Shown here piece by piece: positions 52,039 to 60,148 of a stretch of DNA of 64,000 nucleotides. Origin of the DNA: PALSA-600 sp963842335. GTDB taxonomy: Bacteria; Actinomycetota; Thermoleophilia; Gaiellales; Gaiellaceae. A program made the position numbers and the translations under genes. The stretch's first letter is position 1. Each line of letters begins with the position of its first letter. Below the pieces are notes generated by a model. The model ran no database searches and had not been told where the DNA came from. It saw nothing but the letters and a program-made list of their open reading frames with translations. The stretch lies in NCBI GenBank assembly GCA_963842335.1, contig CAWJGF010000010.1, positions 372,001 to 436,000 of the forward strand, given 5' to 3'.

Positions 52039-53081
52039 ACATCCGCGACAAGCGCTGGCGGCTGCTGCTCGTCGTGCCGGTGTTCGTGGCGGCCGGTTCT
52101 CTCGTCTACTGGCGCGGGCCTGACTGGCACCTCGTCAGAGACACCTTCACCGTCGTGCGGTGGGATTGGGTGATCACCGCGGTCGGCCTCAACCTCCTGT
52201 CGGTGCTCTTCCGCGCCCTTTCGTGGGACACCACGATCAAGCAGTCGATCCCTCCACCGCATCCGCAGTTTCGCTTCGTGTTCTCGGCCTTCTCGGTCGG
52301 TCTCTTCGCCAATGCGGTACTGCCCGGCCGGGTCGGTGAGCTCGCGCGGGTCGCCGTGCTGCGCCGCCGGCTCGTCGGCCGCAGGGGAACGACTGCGACG
52401 CTCGTCGGCTCGGTGTTCGCGCACCGAATGTTCGATCTCTTCCCGGCCGTGATCCTCGTCGTCTGGGTCCTGTTCACCGCCAAGCTGCCGAGCTGGGCGC
52501 TGACCTCGATCGCGCTCGTGCTCGCAATCGGCGTCGCTCTTTTCGTGGCCGGCGTTGCGCTCGCGCGGCGGCAGCACCGCGACATCGAGGGCATCGGGAA
52601 AGTGCGCGAGCTGTTCGTGCGCGGCCGCGAGGGCCTCGCCGTCATGCGCTCGCCGCTCGCTGCATGCCGTGCCGCGTTGCTGCAGTTCGCGGGGTGGACG
52701 TGCCAGCTCCTTGCTGTCTGGGCAGCGATGCACGCGTTCCACATCTACCTGCCCCTCTCGGTGGCCGGGCTCGTGCTCGTGCTCATCAACGTCGCGACGA
52801 TCTTCCCGCTCTGGCCCGGCAACTTCGGCCTGGTGCAGATCGCGGTCGCAATCCCGCTCACGAAGTACGGCGTCGACTATCCGAAAGGCGTCGCATTCGG
52901 GATCGGGCTGCAGGCGATCGAGGCGTCGGTCGGCGTCGGCGTCGGGCTGATCTTCCTGGCGCGTGAAGGCCTCTCATACGCGACGCTGAAGGACTTCGAG
53001 CAGGTGGAAGTGGATCGCGGCCCCGCCGACACGGCCGAGCGTGAGGCCAGCCGCGAGCTAGCCGCGGCGGAGCGTCAGTAG
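51984..53081 (+). CDS. LPG-synthase-TM/UPF0104 family membrane protein
   Basis: The protein has about eight transmembrane helices and the family hallmarks LPGRVGELARVAVLRRR, FAHRMFDLFPAVILV and PLWPGNFGLVQIAVAIPL. Related proteins flip or modify lipids (MprF N-domain, AglD). ATG 51984 overlaps the upstream gene by 55 bp. The recognisable protein starts near residue 18, where CTG 52035 overlaps the upstream stop (CTGA) and may be the true start. It is in operon with the GT4 enzyme, suggesting glycolipid export. Its end overlaps the PLA2-like gene by 24 bp. Confidence 0.85.
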   Translation: MGRHRSPPGRDVSAGGRLNIRDKRWRLLLVVPVFVAAGSLVYWRGPDWHLVRDTFTVVRWDWVITAVGLNLLSVLFRALSWDTTIKQSIPPPHPQFRFVFSAFSVGLFANAVLPGRVGELARVAVLRRRLVGRRGTTATLVGSVFAHRMFDLFPAVILVVWVLFTAKLPSWALTSIALVLAIGVALFVAGVALARRQHRDIEGIGKVRELFVRGREGLAVMRSPLAACRAALLQFAGWTCQLLAVWAAMHAFHIYLPLSVAGLVLVLINVATIFPLWPGNFGLVQIAVAIPLTKYGVDYPKGVAFGIGLQAIEASVGVGVGLIFLAREGLSYATLKDFEQVEVDRGPADTAEREASRELAAAERQ

Positions 53082-53750
53082 CTCGCCGGCGCTGACGACG
53101 TCCAGCAAGCGCCCCGAGAGAACCGTGAAGACCATGCGGAAGGTCGGGCCGAGACCGTTGATGATCGCCGGGCCGCGACCGATCAGCACCGTCCCGTCGA
53201 ACTCCCCGCCGGGCCAGGTCGCGGTGACGTGGCGTGAGTGCTGCGCCAGGTGCCACACGCCGTGCCGGCGCGACAACCACGTACCGGCGACGTGTGGTCG
53301 CCGCACGAAGAAGCGCGCACCGTGCGCGCGAACCGCGCGGTAGCGACTCGTGTCGTTCAGGCAGGCGGCCAGAGCTGCAGTGTGCGTTTCTGAGATCTGC
53401 CGGCGGCAGAGCTCGCGTCCATCGGCCAGGAGCTTTGCGTCAACCTGCGCACGGGTCCAGTCGAACGCATCGAAGTAACCGCCGTCGATCGGATCGGCGA
53501 CGGCCGCGCCGACATAACCGGCGTCGTGCAGGTCGCACGCGGCTTCGAAGTCGACGTCGATGCCGGCGTAGGTCGAGACGTTGGCGGCGCGCGACGCGGA
53601 GCCGGGCGCGTGGCCCTGGGCGCAGCCGTTGGAGACAGCCTCGAGGGCGACGACCGCGTCCTGAAACGGAGGCGCCTTCGTGTTCGGCGGGTAGCCGGGA
53701 GCGGACCCTCCAAGCGTCAGTCCGATCAGTCCAGCGAGCAGAACTCGCAT
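53058..53750 (-). CDS. Secreted phospholipase A2-like protein
   Basis: The 230-residue protein has a signal peptide (MRVLLAGLIGLTLGGSAPG). It also has the PLA2 catalytic region: NGCAQG as a likely calcium-loop segment, then FEAACDLHDAGYVGA with the His-Asp pair. A C-terminal beta-rich domain of about 90 residues follows. Several cysteines could form disulfides. A secreted or surface phospholipase is likely, although bacterial PLA2 domains are diverse. The ATG has TACGAT six bases upstream. Confidence 0.8.
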   Translation of the reverse strand: MRVLLAGLIGLTLGGSAPGYPPNTKAPPFQDAVVALEAVSNGCAQGHAPGSASRAANVSTYAGIDVDFEAACDLHDAGYVGAAVADPIDGGYFDAFDWTRAQVDAKLLADGRELCRRQISETHTAALAACLNDTSRYRAVRAHGARFFVRRPHVAGTWLSRRHGVWHLAQHSRHVTATWPGGEFDGTVLIGRGPAIINGLGPTFRMVFTVLSGRLLDVVSAGELLTLRRG

Positions 53751-53756
53751 GGTGTG

Positions 53757-53773
53757 ATCGTACGACGTACCGT
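53757..53773. promoter_or_regulatory. Divergent leaderless promoters of PLA2-like and glycerate kinase genes
   Basis: The 30-bp gap contains minus-strand TACGAT (53762-53757), six bases from the PLA2-like ATG. It also contains plus-strand TACCGT (53768-53773), seven bases from the glycerate kinase ATG. Confidence 0.5.
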
Positions 53774-53780
53774 CGAGCGA

Positions 53781-54743
53781 ATGAAGGCAATCGCGGCGCC
53801 GGCCAGCCTGAAGGGTGTTCTCTCGCCGCCCGAGGCGGCAAGGCTTCTCGCCGCGGGACTACGGCAAGCCGGCGGCCTGGACGTCGATGTGGCGCCGGTC
53901 GCCGACGGCGGGGAGGGCACCGCGCTCGTTCTGCACGAGGCGCTCGGTGGTGAGTGGCACACCGCGGCCGCGTCGGACCCCCTCGGCCGGCCGATCACGG
54001 CGCGCTGGCTTCTGCTCGGGGACGGGACGGCCGTCGTTGAGTCGGCCGCCGCGGCGGGGCTGCCGCTGGTCGAAGCGAGCGAGCTCGATCCGCTCACAGC
54101 ATCGACGCATGGGCTGGGCGAGCTGCTGCTTGCCGTGCTGGCCGAGCAGCCGGCGTCGCTCCTCGTCTGCGTCGGAGGCACGGCTACCGTCGACGGCGGT
54201 ATCGGCATGCGCGCGGTCGCCGGGTCTCGGCTGCGTACCGTCCCGCTGCGCGTCGCCTGCGACGTGCGCAACCCCTTGCTCGGCGACCGAGGGGCGGCGC
54301 GGGCGTTCGGTCCGCAGAAAGGCGCCGACGCCGCGGCGGTGGACGAGCTCGAAAAGAGGCTCGCTTCGCTGTCAGAGATCGCGCCCTATCGCGACCTGCC
54401 CGGAGCCGGGGCCGGGGGCGGGCTTGGGGCGGCGCTTGCGGCCCTCGGCGGCCAGCTCGTCCCAGGCGCCGAGCTCGTGCTCGACCTGATCCGGTTCGAC
54501 GAGCGGGCACGCGGCGCCGATCTCGTCGTCACCGGCGAAGGGACGGTCGACGCGTCGACTCTGGAAGGCAAGGCCCCCGGAGTAGTCCGCGGGCGCTGCG
54601 ATCGTCTCGGAGTGCGATGCGAGCTCTTCGGCGGCATCGTCGCGAGTGGCTTCAGCGCGCATGCGCTCTCCGGCCGGCGCGAGCAGGCGGCAGACGATCT
54701 CGTGCGACTCGGCGAGGAGCTCGGCCGGTCGCTCGGCCGCTAG
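53781..54743 (+). CDS. Glycerate kinase (GarK/GlxK family)
   Basis: The 320-residue protein has the family pattern: KGVLSPPEAARLLAAGL, VADGGEGTALVL, the LLVCVGGTATVDGGIGM loop, AFGPQKGA and LVVTGEGTVDASTLEGKAPG. It phosphorylates D-glycerate to 2-phosphoglycerate, feeding glyoxylate or serine-derived carbon into glycolysis. It is a little shorter than the E. coli enzymes (about 380), mainly in the C-terminal lobe. Confidence 0.93.
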   Translation: MKAIAAPASLKGVLSPPEAARLLAAGLRQAGGLDVDVAPVADGGEGTALVLHEALGGEWHTAAASDPLGRPITARWLLLGDGTAVVESAAAAGLPLVEASELDPLTASTHGLGELLLAVLAEQPASLLVCVGGTATVDGGIGMRAVAGSRLRTVPLRVACDVRNPLLGDRGAARAFGPQKGADAAAVDELEKRLASLSEIAPYRDLPGAGAGGGLGAALAALGGQLVPGAELVLDLIRFDERARGADLVVTGEGTVDASTLEGKAPGVVRGRCDRLGVRCELFGGIVASGFSAHALSGRREQAADDLVRLGEELGRSLGR

Positions 54744-54891
54744 GACGGCTCGTTGAAATGCCGGTTCGGGGCCGAGTAGCCGAAGACGTCGCTCCTGTCG
54801 ATCAGGGAGACGTCGATATCGCCGAGACCGGACTCTGCCAGCGTGGTCGCGAGCTCGAGGCCCCCGAAGCTCCGAGGACGACGACGCGCAC
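54740..54891 (-). pseudogene. Frameshifted N-terminal remnant of an FAD/NAD-dependent oxidoreductase
   Basis: After GTG 54891 the minus strand reads VRVVVLGAS, the first strand of a Rossmann fold. In another phase it continues as FGGLELATTLAESGLGDIDVSLIDRSDVFGYS, the matching GxGGLE helix and LIDRSD strand of NDH-2/sulfide-quinone-type reductases. It stops after eleven more residues. A one-base shift joins the two halves and at least 300 residues are missing. It lies three bases after the cNMP-binding gene, with which it must once have formed an operon. Confidence 0.6.
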
Positions 54892-54894
54892 GAT

Positions 54895-55308
54895 TTACCC
54901 CTGGCGGGATTCGATCTCGCGCAGCCGGTGCGCGAGCGAGACGAGCAACGGCCAGGCGATCGTGGCGTTCTCCTCGACCAGCGGCCGGAACTGCCATGGG
55001 GTGAGGCCGTGCGCCTTCACGTCCGTCTTGGCCGCGATCGTTGCCGTCCGCGAGCCTTCGTCGATCAGCGCGACCTCGCCGAAATACTCGCCGGAGCCGA
55101 GCGTGCGACGCTCTTCGCCGGCGACCGAGACGACGGCCTCGCCTTCCTCGATCACGAAGAATCCGACTCCGCCCGCACCCTCGCTCGTGATCGGTGCGCC
55201 GGCCTTGAACGTGCGCTCGGTGAAGTTCTGCGAGAGCATCTTGAGTTGCTTGTCGTCCAGGCCCTGGAAGAGCGGGACGCGCTTGAGGAGTTCGATAGGG
55301 GCAGCCAT
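54895..55308 (-). CDS. Cyclic nucleotide-binding-domain protein
   Basis: The 137-residue protein is a single cNMP-binding beta-roll: IELLKRVPLFQGLDDKQLKML, the phosphate-binding cassette region GEYFGEVALIDEGSRTATIAA and a C-terminal helix. No DNA-binding domain follows. It starts at ATG 55308 with TAGGAT seven bases upstream. A flavoprotein remnant follows, recalling the fused cNMP/reductase at 31719. The ligand is unverified. Confidence 0.9.
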   Translation of the reverse strand: MAAPIELLKRVPLFQGLDDKQLKMLSQNFTERTFKAGAPITSEGAGGVGFFVIEEGEAVVSVAGEERRTLGSGEYFGEVALIDEGSRTATIAAKTDVKAHGLTPWQFRPLVEENATIAWPLLVSLAHRLREIESRQG

Positions 55309-55333
55309 GTGTCTAATCCTATGCTGCTCGATC

Positions 55334-55543
55334 CTAACCTGACTGAGGCGGCGTGTCGCCGGTGCGAGCGAGCTCCTCGATTTTCCCCCGCACCCCTTCG
55401 AGCTTTGCGGCGCAGATCCGGTAGAGCTCTTCGCCGCGTTCCCAGAGCTTCGTTAGCTCGTCGATGCCTGCGTCGCCACGCTCCAGACGCTCGACGATCG
55501 ACTCCAGTTCCTTCTGGGCCTCCTCGAACGTCGGCTCCGTCAC
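55334..55543 (-). CDS. xseB: Exodeoxyribonuclease VII small subunit
   Basis: The 69-residue helical protein has the XseB pattern FEEAQKELESIVERLERGDAGIDELTKLWERGEELYRIC. It overlaps the xseA stop by 4 nt, so the two subunits are translationally coupled. Confidence 0.95.
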   Translation of the reverse strand: MTEPTFEEAQKELESIVERLERGDAGIDELTKLWERGEELYRICAAKLEGVRGKIEELARTGDTPPQSG

Positions 55544-56679
55544 TCCGCCGTCACCCCGAAGGTTCCCTCTGCGACGCGCACCGAAAGTGCGTCGCCGCTC
55601 GCGATCTGTTCCGGTGAGCGGACGACCATGTCGTCACGCCGGACGATCGCGTAGCCGCGGTCGAGCGTCGCCACGGGTGAGAGGGCGCCGAGCCGAGCGT
55701 GGGCGGTGTCGAGGCGCGAGCGCTTGCGCTCGAGCGCCAGCAGCGGCGCGCGGCTGAGGCGGTCGCGGGCTCCGGCGAGGCGCTGCGCGTAGCGGTCGGC
55801 GGCGCGGCGCGCTCCGCGGTGCAGGTTGGCCCGGGTGCGCTCGAGATGGTCGCGCAGCTCGGCGAGATCGGGCACGACGAGGCGGGCCGCGCCGGTCGGC
55901 GTCGATGCGCGAACATCGGCCGCGAGATCGCAGAGCGGGGTGTCCTGCTCGTGGCCGACTGCGGAGACGATCGGCACGTCGCAGGCTGCGACCGCGCGGA
56001 CCACGCGCTCGTCGGAGAACGGGAGCAGATCTTCGAAGCTGCCCCCGCCGCGGGCGAGCACGATCACGTCGGCGCCGTGCCTGCAGAGGTCTCCGATTGC
56101 GGTGCAGATCGCGGCGGCCGCGCGGGGCCCCTGGACGTAGGTCTCGGCCACGACCACGTTCGCGGGCGGAAAGCGCTGCACGATATGCGTCAGCACGTCA
56201 CGCTTGGCCGCTGCGTCGTTGCCCGTGACGAGCCCGATCAGTCGCGGGTAGCGCGGCACTGCGCGCTTTCGCGAGTCGTCGAAGAGCCCTTCGGCCGCGA
56301 GCGTGCGCTTCAGCCGCTCGAGCGCCGCGAGGTGTGCGCCGACGCCGAACCGCTCGATCGTCAGCGCCTTCAGGCGCAGCTCGCCGCGCTGCGCGTAGAG
56401 CTCAGGCCGGCCGAAGACGTGCACCCGCTCTCCGTCGGCGAGGCCGAGCCGCAACCCGTCGAACTGGCCGCGCGGCATCTGGACGGAGAGGCAAGCGCCG
56501 TCCTCGGGATCCTTCAGCGTGAAGAACACGGACGCCCAGCGATCCTGCCGCCGCAGCTCGGTGATCTCGCCCTCGATCCAGAGCGTCGGCAGCTTGCTCA
56601 GGTAGCTCGCGATCCCGCCGTTGAACGCGCGGACGCTGTAGACCTTCCGCCCTTCGACCTCGGTGGCCTCGACCTTCAC
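55540..56679 (-). CDS. xseA: Exodeoxyribonuclease VII large subunit
   Basis: The 379-residue subunit has an N-terminal OB domain (LWIEGEITELRRQDRWASVFFTLKD) and the catalytic domain with LIGLVTGNDAAAKRDVL, VLARGGGSFEDLLPFSDE and VGHEQDTPLCDLAADVRASTPTGAA. A shortened helical region and a DRGYAIV C-terminus follow. It degrades single-stranded DNA with XseB. The GTG start follows TAGCAT by seven bases. Confidence 0.96.
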   Translation of the reverse strand: MKVEATEVEGRKVYSVRAFNGGIASYLSKLPTLWIEGEITELRRQDRWASVFFTLKDPEDGACLSVQMPRGQFDGLRLGLADGERVHVFGRPELYAQRGELRLKALTIERFGVGAHLAALERLKRTLAAEGLFDDSRKRAVPRYPRLIGLVTGNDAAAKRDVLTHIVQRFPPANVVVAETYVQGPRAAAAICTAIGDLCRHGADVIVLARGGGSFEDLLPFSDERVVRAVAACDVPIVSAVGHEQDTPLCDLAADVRASTPTGAARLVVPDLAELRDHLERTRANLHRGARRAADRYAQRLAGARDRLSRAPLLALERKRSRLDTAHARLGALSPVATLDRGYAIVRRDDMVVRSPEQIASGDALSVRVAEGTFGVTAE

Positions 56680-56737
56680 GCCTTCGATGCTAGCGGCGCC
56701 CTCACGGTGGCCTCATCGTCCATTCAGGACCTGTCCC

Positions 56738-56750
56738 GGGGACTGTCCCC
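56738..56750. repeat. REP-like palindrome GGGGACTGTCCCC
   Basis: This 13-bp odd palindrome has the same layout as the GGTGTCTGACACC and GGTGCCTGGCACC elements (GGNNNC-T-GNNNCC). A decayed partner GGACCTGTCCC precedes it at 56727-56737. It lies between xseA and a small gene. Confidence 0.6.
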
Positions 56751-56779
56751 CAGACATGGCTCCTTTGGACGGGGCCGCG

Positions 56780-56986
56780 CTAGAGGAGGATCTCTGCGGC
56801 TGTCTCGAACGTACAGCCCGCGCGGATCAGCTCGACGGAGCGGTGCAGGTCGGCGTCGGAGTGGGCGAGCTTCTCGGCGAGCGGCAGTGGATATCCCGCT
56901 TCGATCAGCACGTGCAGCCGCCACGATTCGACCTTCTCGCGTTCCGAGTGGGGTTGTTCGATCGTCTGAGGCATGGTTTGCGCCAT
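56780..56986 (-). CDS. Small conserved-looking hypothetical protein
   Basis: The 68-residue protein ends in a helical domain, SWRLHVLIEAGYPLPLAEKLAHSDADLHRSVELIRAGCTFETAAEIL, of the kind seen in many actinobacterial small proteins. It starts at ATG 56986. A TAGGAC hexamer eight bases upstream resembles the local -10 boxes. The function is unknown. Confidence 0.7.
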   Translation of the reverse strand: MAQTMPQTIEQPHSEREKVESWRLHVLIEAGYPLPLAEKLAHSDADLHRSVELIRAGCTFETAAEILL

Positions 56987-57041
56987 TTCGCTCTGTCCTA
57001 GACGAACCCTCTTCCCGAAAGTTTGGGGGAAACACGTTTCC

Positions 57042-58202
57042 TTACGTTTTCGCTGCCGTCTCCTCGACGCGCCGTGCGAGCTCGTGCAGCCGTGCATCGA
57101 TGATCCCTCGCTCGGACTCCGCGTCCGTTGCGATCTCTTGCAGTCTCTCACGCAATCCGGACTCCACCTGGTGTGCCCGCTCTTCGAGTGAGTGCAGGGC
57201 GTCGTCGCGCTGGCGTTCGAGGCCGGCGCGGAGCCTGGCGAGCCGCTCCTCCACTCGTTGGGCTGCGGCGTCGCTGACGTGGTTGACGCGTTCGGTGAGC
57301 ACGCCCTCCGCCTCACGCGCAAAGCGCTCGACCGCAAGGTCGAGCTCCCGGCTCAACCGCCGCGCAGCCTCCTCGCGCGCCGTGCGAATCGCAGTGTCGA
57401 ACTGCGCGGATGCGGCTTCGCTGTAGCGCGTGGTCTCCCGCGTCACCAGCCGCTGCAACTGTTCGATCTGCCGCCGCTCGACGTCCCCCAGGGCGAGTTG
57501 GACGCGCTGCGCAGCCTCGTTCCCCTCGCGATCGACGAGCTCCTGGAGATCGTGCTCGCGCTTGCGCAACCGCTCGGCCAGCTCGTGCAGCGCGCGCCGA
57601 CGCTCCGCCGCATGCTGCTCGAGCTCGTGCGCCGACTGTTCCACCAGGGCGGTCGCAGCCTCCGCGAGGTCCTGACGAAGGCGGGCGACCGTCTGTCGTT
57701 GCTCTTCGATCTGTCCCTGCAGTCCCTCGGCATCCTGTTCGAGCTTGCCGCCGATCTCGATCATCAACTGACGGTGTCGCGCCTCGAGGCGCTTCAGCTC
57801 CGCATCGAGCCCTGCTTTCAGCTTCTCGACGTCCCCGGTCCAATCGGCGACCCGCTGTTCGACGGCGGCCTGAACGGCGAGCAGCTGGTTGCCGAGCTTC
57901 AGCGTCGCGTCGCGTTCGCGCTCGGCGACGTCCCGCCGCCGCTCGTCGGCAATGCGCCGTTCCTCGTCCGCAAGCAGCGAGATCGACTCTGCGCGACCCC
58001 GTGCCAGCGTCTGTTCGAGCTCCTGGGTGCGTCGTTCGACCTCCTGAGCCACGACCGCGTCGAACTCGCTCTTGCCACGCTCGATCTCGTCCGCGAGTAG
58101 CCGTTCATGGTCACGGCCCTTGCGCAGAACGAGCACACAGCCGACGAGCGCAAGCACCGCAACGCAGGCTGCGACGACGGCGATGATGACGGAGGCGGTC
58201 AT
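57042..58202 (-). CDS. Membrane-anchored coiled-coil protein
   Basis: The 386-residue protein has one N-terminal transmembrane helix (about residues 4-26) followed by more than 300 residues of almost continuous heptad-like coiled coil rich in Glu, Arg, Ala, Leu and Gln. It recalls RmuC-like or envelope scaffold proteins but lacks the RmuC nuclease domain. A leaderless start is supported by TACGAT six bases before the ATG. Confidence 0.8.
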   Translation of the reverse strand: MTASVIIAVVAACVAVLALVGCVLVLRKGRDHERLLADEIERGKSEFDAVVAQEVERRTQELEQTLARGRAESISLLADEERRIADERRRDVAERERDATLKLGNQLLAVQAAVEQRVADWTGDVEKLKAGLDAELKRLEARHRQLMIEIGGKLEQDAEGLQGQIEEQRQTVARLRQDLAEAATALVEQSAHELEQHAAERRRALHELAERLRKREHDLQELVDREGNEAAQRVQLALGDVERRQIEQLQRLVTRETTRYSEAASAQFDTAIRTAREEAARRLSRELDLAVERFAREAEGVLTERVNHVSDAAAQRVEERLARLRAGLERQRDDALHSLEERAHQVESGLRERLQEIATDAESERGIIDARLHELARRVEETAAKT

Positions 58203-58206
58203 CCGT

Positions 58207-58890
58207 TCATCGTAGGCGTGCCGCGACGAGCGCGACGCCGACCAGGACAGCTGCGCACGTCAGCGAGCGCAATGCGCGCTCGATCGTCTCGGCGCCCGCA
58301 ACCGTCCCCTCCGTGCGGCGGGCGTGCCGCGCGGGAGTCGACAGTGCGCGCTGAGCGAGGCTGAGCGCCGTCGCGTAGCCGGCGATCGCCAGCGCCTCGA
58401 ACCGGATGGTCTGGGCCTCCACGAACCAGCCGGTCAGCGCGGGAAACGCGCCCCAGGCAAGCGCAAAGCCCCAATCGTTGTGAAGCGCGCCTCCGAAGAG
58501 CTCGAGGTTGTAGGCCGGAACGAGCACCCCTCCGGCCGCGACGAACGCGAGCAGCCACCAGCCCCAGGCATCCGCCGCGGCGATGCCCACGCCGATCGCG
58601 CCCCCGAGCGCGATGAGGGCGACCGCCACCAGTGCCGACGAGGGGATGCGCGTGCGCAAGGGCCTGCCGTTCAGCTCGTCGAAGGCATGCGCTGCGATGC
58701 CCATGGCGAGGAAGAACGCAACGAGGGCCCAAAGCAGCCGGTCCAACTCGAACCGCGGCGCGAGCGCCGCGCCGACCGCGACGTATGAGAGATGCCACAA
58801 CGTGTACGGCGGATGCAGGATCGTCACCCAGTCCCGCCAGCCGCCGCCGCGCAGCGCGTACCAGGCGGGCCTGACCGTCTCGTCGGTCAC
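58207..58890 (-). CDS. Polytopic membrane protein, possibly UbiA-like
   Basis: The 227-residue protein has about seven hydrophobic helices. Conserved-looking polar segments are HPPYTLWHLSYVAVGAAL and AHAFDELNGRPLRTRI, reminiscent of a UbiA prenyltransferase first motif but not a full match. The GTG start overlaps the ubiE stop (GTGA), so it is translationally coupled to a quinone methyltransferase. A role in menaquinone or isoprenoid metabolism is plausible but unproven. Confidence 0.75.
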   Translation of the reverse strand: MTDETVRPAWYALRGGGWRDWVTILHPPYTLWHLSYVAVGAALAPRFELDRLLWALVAFFLAMGIAAHAFDELNGRPLRTRIPSSALVAVALIALGGAIGVGIAAADAWGWWLLAFVAAGGVLVPAYNLELFGGALHNDWGFALAWGAFPALTGWFVEAQTIRFEALAIAGYATALSLAQRALSTPARHARRTEGTVAGAETIERALRSLTCAAVLVGVALVAARLR

Positions 58891-59582
58891 GCCGTCTTGC
58901 GGCCCCACGTCACGACGCCGCCGCCGACGCTGAGGCGCTTCGCCTGCACGTCCCCGACGCCGGCGTCACGCCAGGCCTGCAGGAGCCGGGGAAGCGGCCA
59001 CTGCCGGTAGTGCTCGCGGATCGAGGGGCCGAGGAAGTCGCCGACCTCGTCCCAACCGTCCCCGATCAGCCGCCCGGCGCCCGGCAGGCCGATGCGTACC
59101 CACAGCTCCCACGGTGGTCGCCAGATGCCTGTCGGCAGGCCGAACTCGAGCCCGGCAATGGTGCCTCCCGGCTTCACCACACGGGCCAGCTCGCGCAGCG
59201 TCGCCGGAGGATCCTCCACGTAGCGAAGCAGGTAGGTGAACGTCAGGGCGTCGAACTGGCCGTCCTCGAACGGCAGGTGCTGCGCGTCGCCCTCCTGCAG
59301 ACGCACCTTGCGCGTAGCCGCCGCGAGCTCGACGCGCTTGCGTCCGGCGGCGAGCATTCCGGAGCTCTGATCGATGCCGATCACGTAGCAGTCCTTCTGG
59401 CGCACGAGCTCGAGTGCGACGGCGGCCGTCCCGGTTGCGACGTCGAGGACCGTGTCGGTCGGCCCTGCATCGGTGCGGGCGACGAGGAAGCGGCGCCAGC
59501 GTGGATCCTGGCCGAACGACAGGATCGAGCCCCACCGGTCGTAGGTCGGGCCGATCGGCGCAAAGAGCTGCTGCGCATCCAT
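58887..59582 (-). CDS. UbiE/MenG-type quinone methyltransferase
   Basis: The 231-residue methyltransferase has FAPIGPTYDRWGSILSFGQDPRWRR, SAM motif VLDVATGTAAVALELV, EGDAQHLPFEDGQFDALTFTYLLRYV and RVVKPGGTIAGLEFG. These match demethylmenaquinone C-methyltransferases, although related MenG-like enzymes exist. ATG 59582 follows TAGAGT by seven bases. It is divergent from a hypothetical gene with only 12 bp between start codons. Confidence 0.87.
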   Translation of the reverse strand: MDAQQLFAPIGPTYDRWGSILSFGQDPRWRRFLVARTDAGPTDTVLDVATGTAAVALELVRQKDCYVIGIDQSSGMLAAGRKRVELAAATRKVRLQEGDAQHLPFEDGQFDALTFTYLLRYVEDPPATLRELARVVKPGGTIAGLEFGLPTGIWRPPWELWVRIGLPGAGRLIGDGWDEVGDFLGPSIREHYRQWPLPRLLQAWRDAGVGDVQAKRLSVGGGVVTWGRKTA

Positions 59583-59595
59583 AACCTTGACTCTA
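59582..59595. promoter_or_regulatory. Interleaved divergent -10 boxes
   Basis: The 12 bp between two start codons contain TAACCT (plus, 59582-59587) and TAGAGT (minus, 59595-59590). Each box overlaps the start codon of the opposite gene. The two transcripts must exclude each other locally. Confidence 0.55.
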
Positions 59596-60143
59596 TGGGG
59601 CTGGCCGAGGACCTCGTGCAGATTGCCGAAGTGGCCGCTGCGCACGGCGACGTCGAGGGTGTGCTGGCCGCCGAGCCCGGGCGGGGCCGCCGGCGCTACC
59701 TCGTTGCGCTCGGCCCGGACGCGGCGCGGCGTTGGCTCGTCCTCGATGAGGCGGCGGTACCGGTGCTGGAGCTCGAGGACGTGCGCGACACCGCATCGAT
59801 TGTCGCAATGTGCGAGTTGACCGCCGATCTCGCAGGTGGCGGCGACCTCGAGCAGCTCCGGTCGCAGCTGGCGCGGGTGCGCATGGTCGAGCAGCCGCCC
59901 GGAATCGAGGAGGCCGAGGCGGCGGCGCTCGCTCTCGAGCGGATCATCGGCGCGCCGCCACGCGTGGCCTCGCCCGCGTACCTCGACGAGGTGGGCACGG
60001 CGACGCTGCACCTCGAGCAGGCACTCGGGAGTGTCTCCTCGCCGTTCTCCGAGGCGTTGCGAGCCGGACTGGGGGTCGTCGATGACTTTGTCCGCGACGT
60101 CGAACGTGCCTACGCGCTCGAGCTACCCAGCGCGCTACCCTGA
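59595..60143 (+). CDS. Hypothetical helical protein
   Basis: The 182-residue protein is Ala/Glu/Leu-rich and mostly helical, with an N-terminal beta-containing segment (RYLVALGPDAARRWLVLDE). It starts at ATG 59595 behind TAACCT. The next gene begins five bases after its stop and may share transcripts. No function is recognised. Confidence 0.75.
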   Translation: MGLAEDLVQIAEVAAAHGDVEGVLAAEPGRGRRRYLVALGPDAARRWLVLDEAAVPVLELEDVRDTASIVAMCELTADLAGGGDLEQLRSQLARVRMVEQPPGIEEAEAAALALERIIGAPPRVASPAYLDEVGTATLHLEQALGSVSSPFSEALRAGLGVVDDFVRDVERAYALELPSALP

Positions 60144-60148
60144 GCTCC

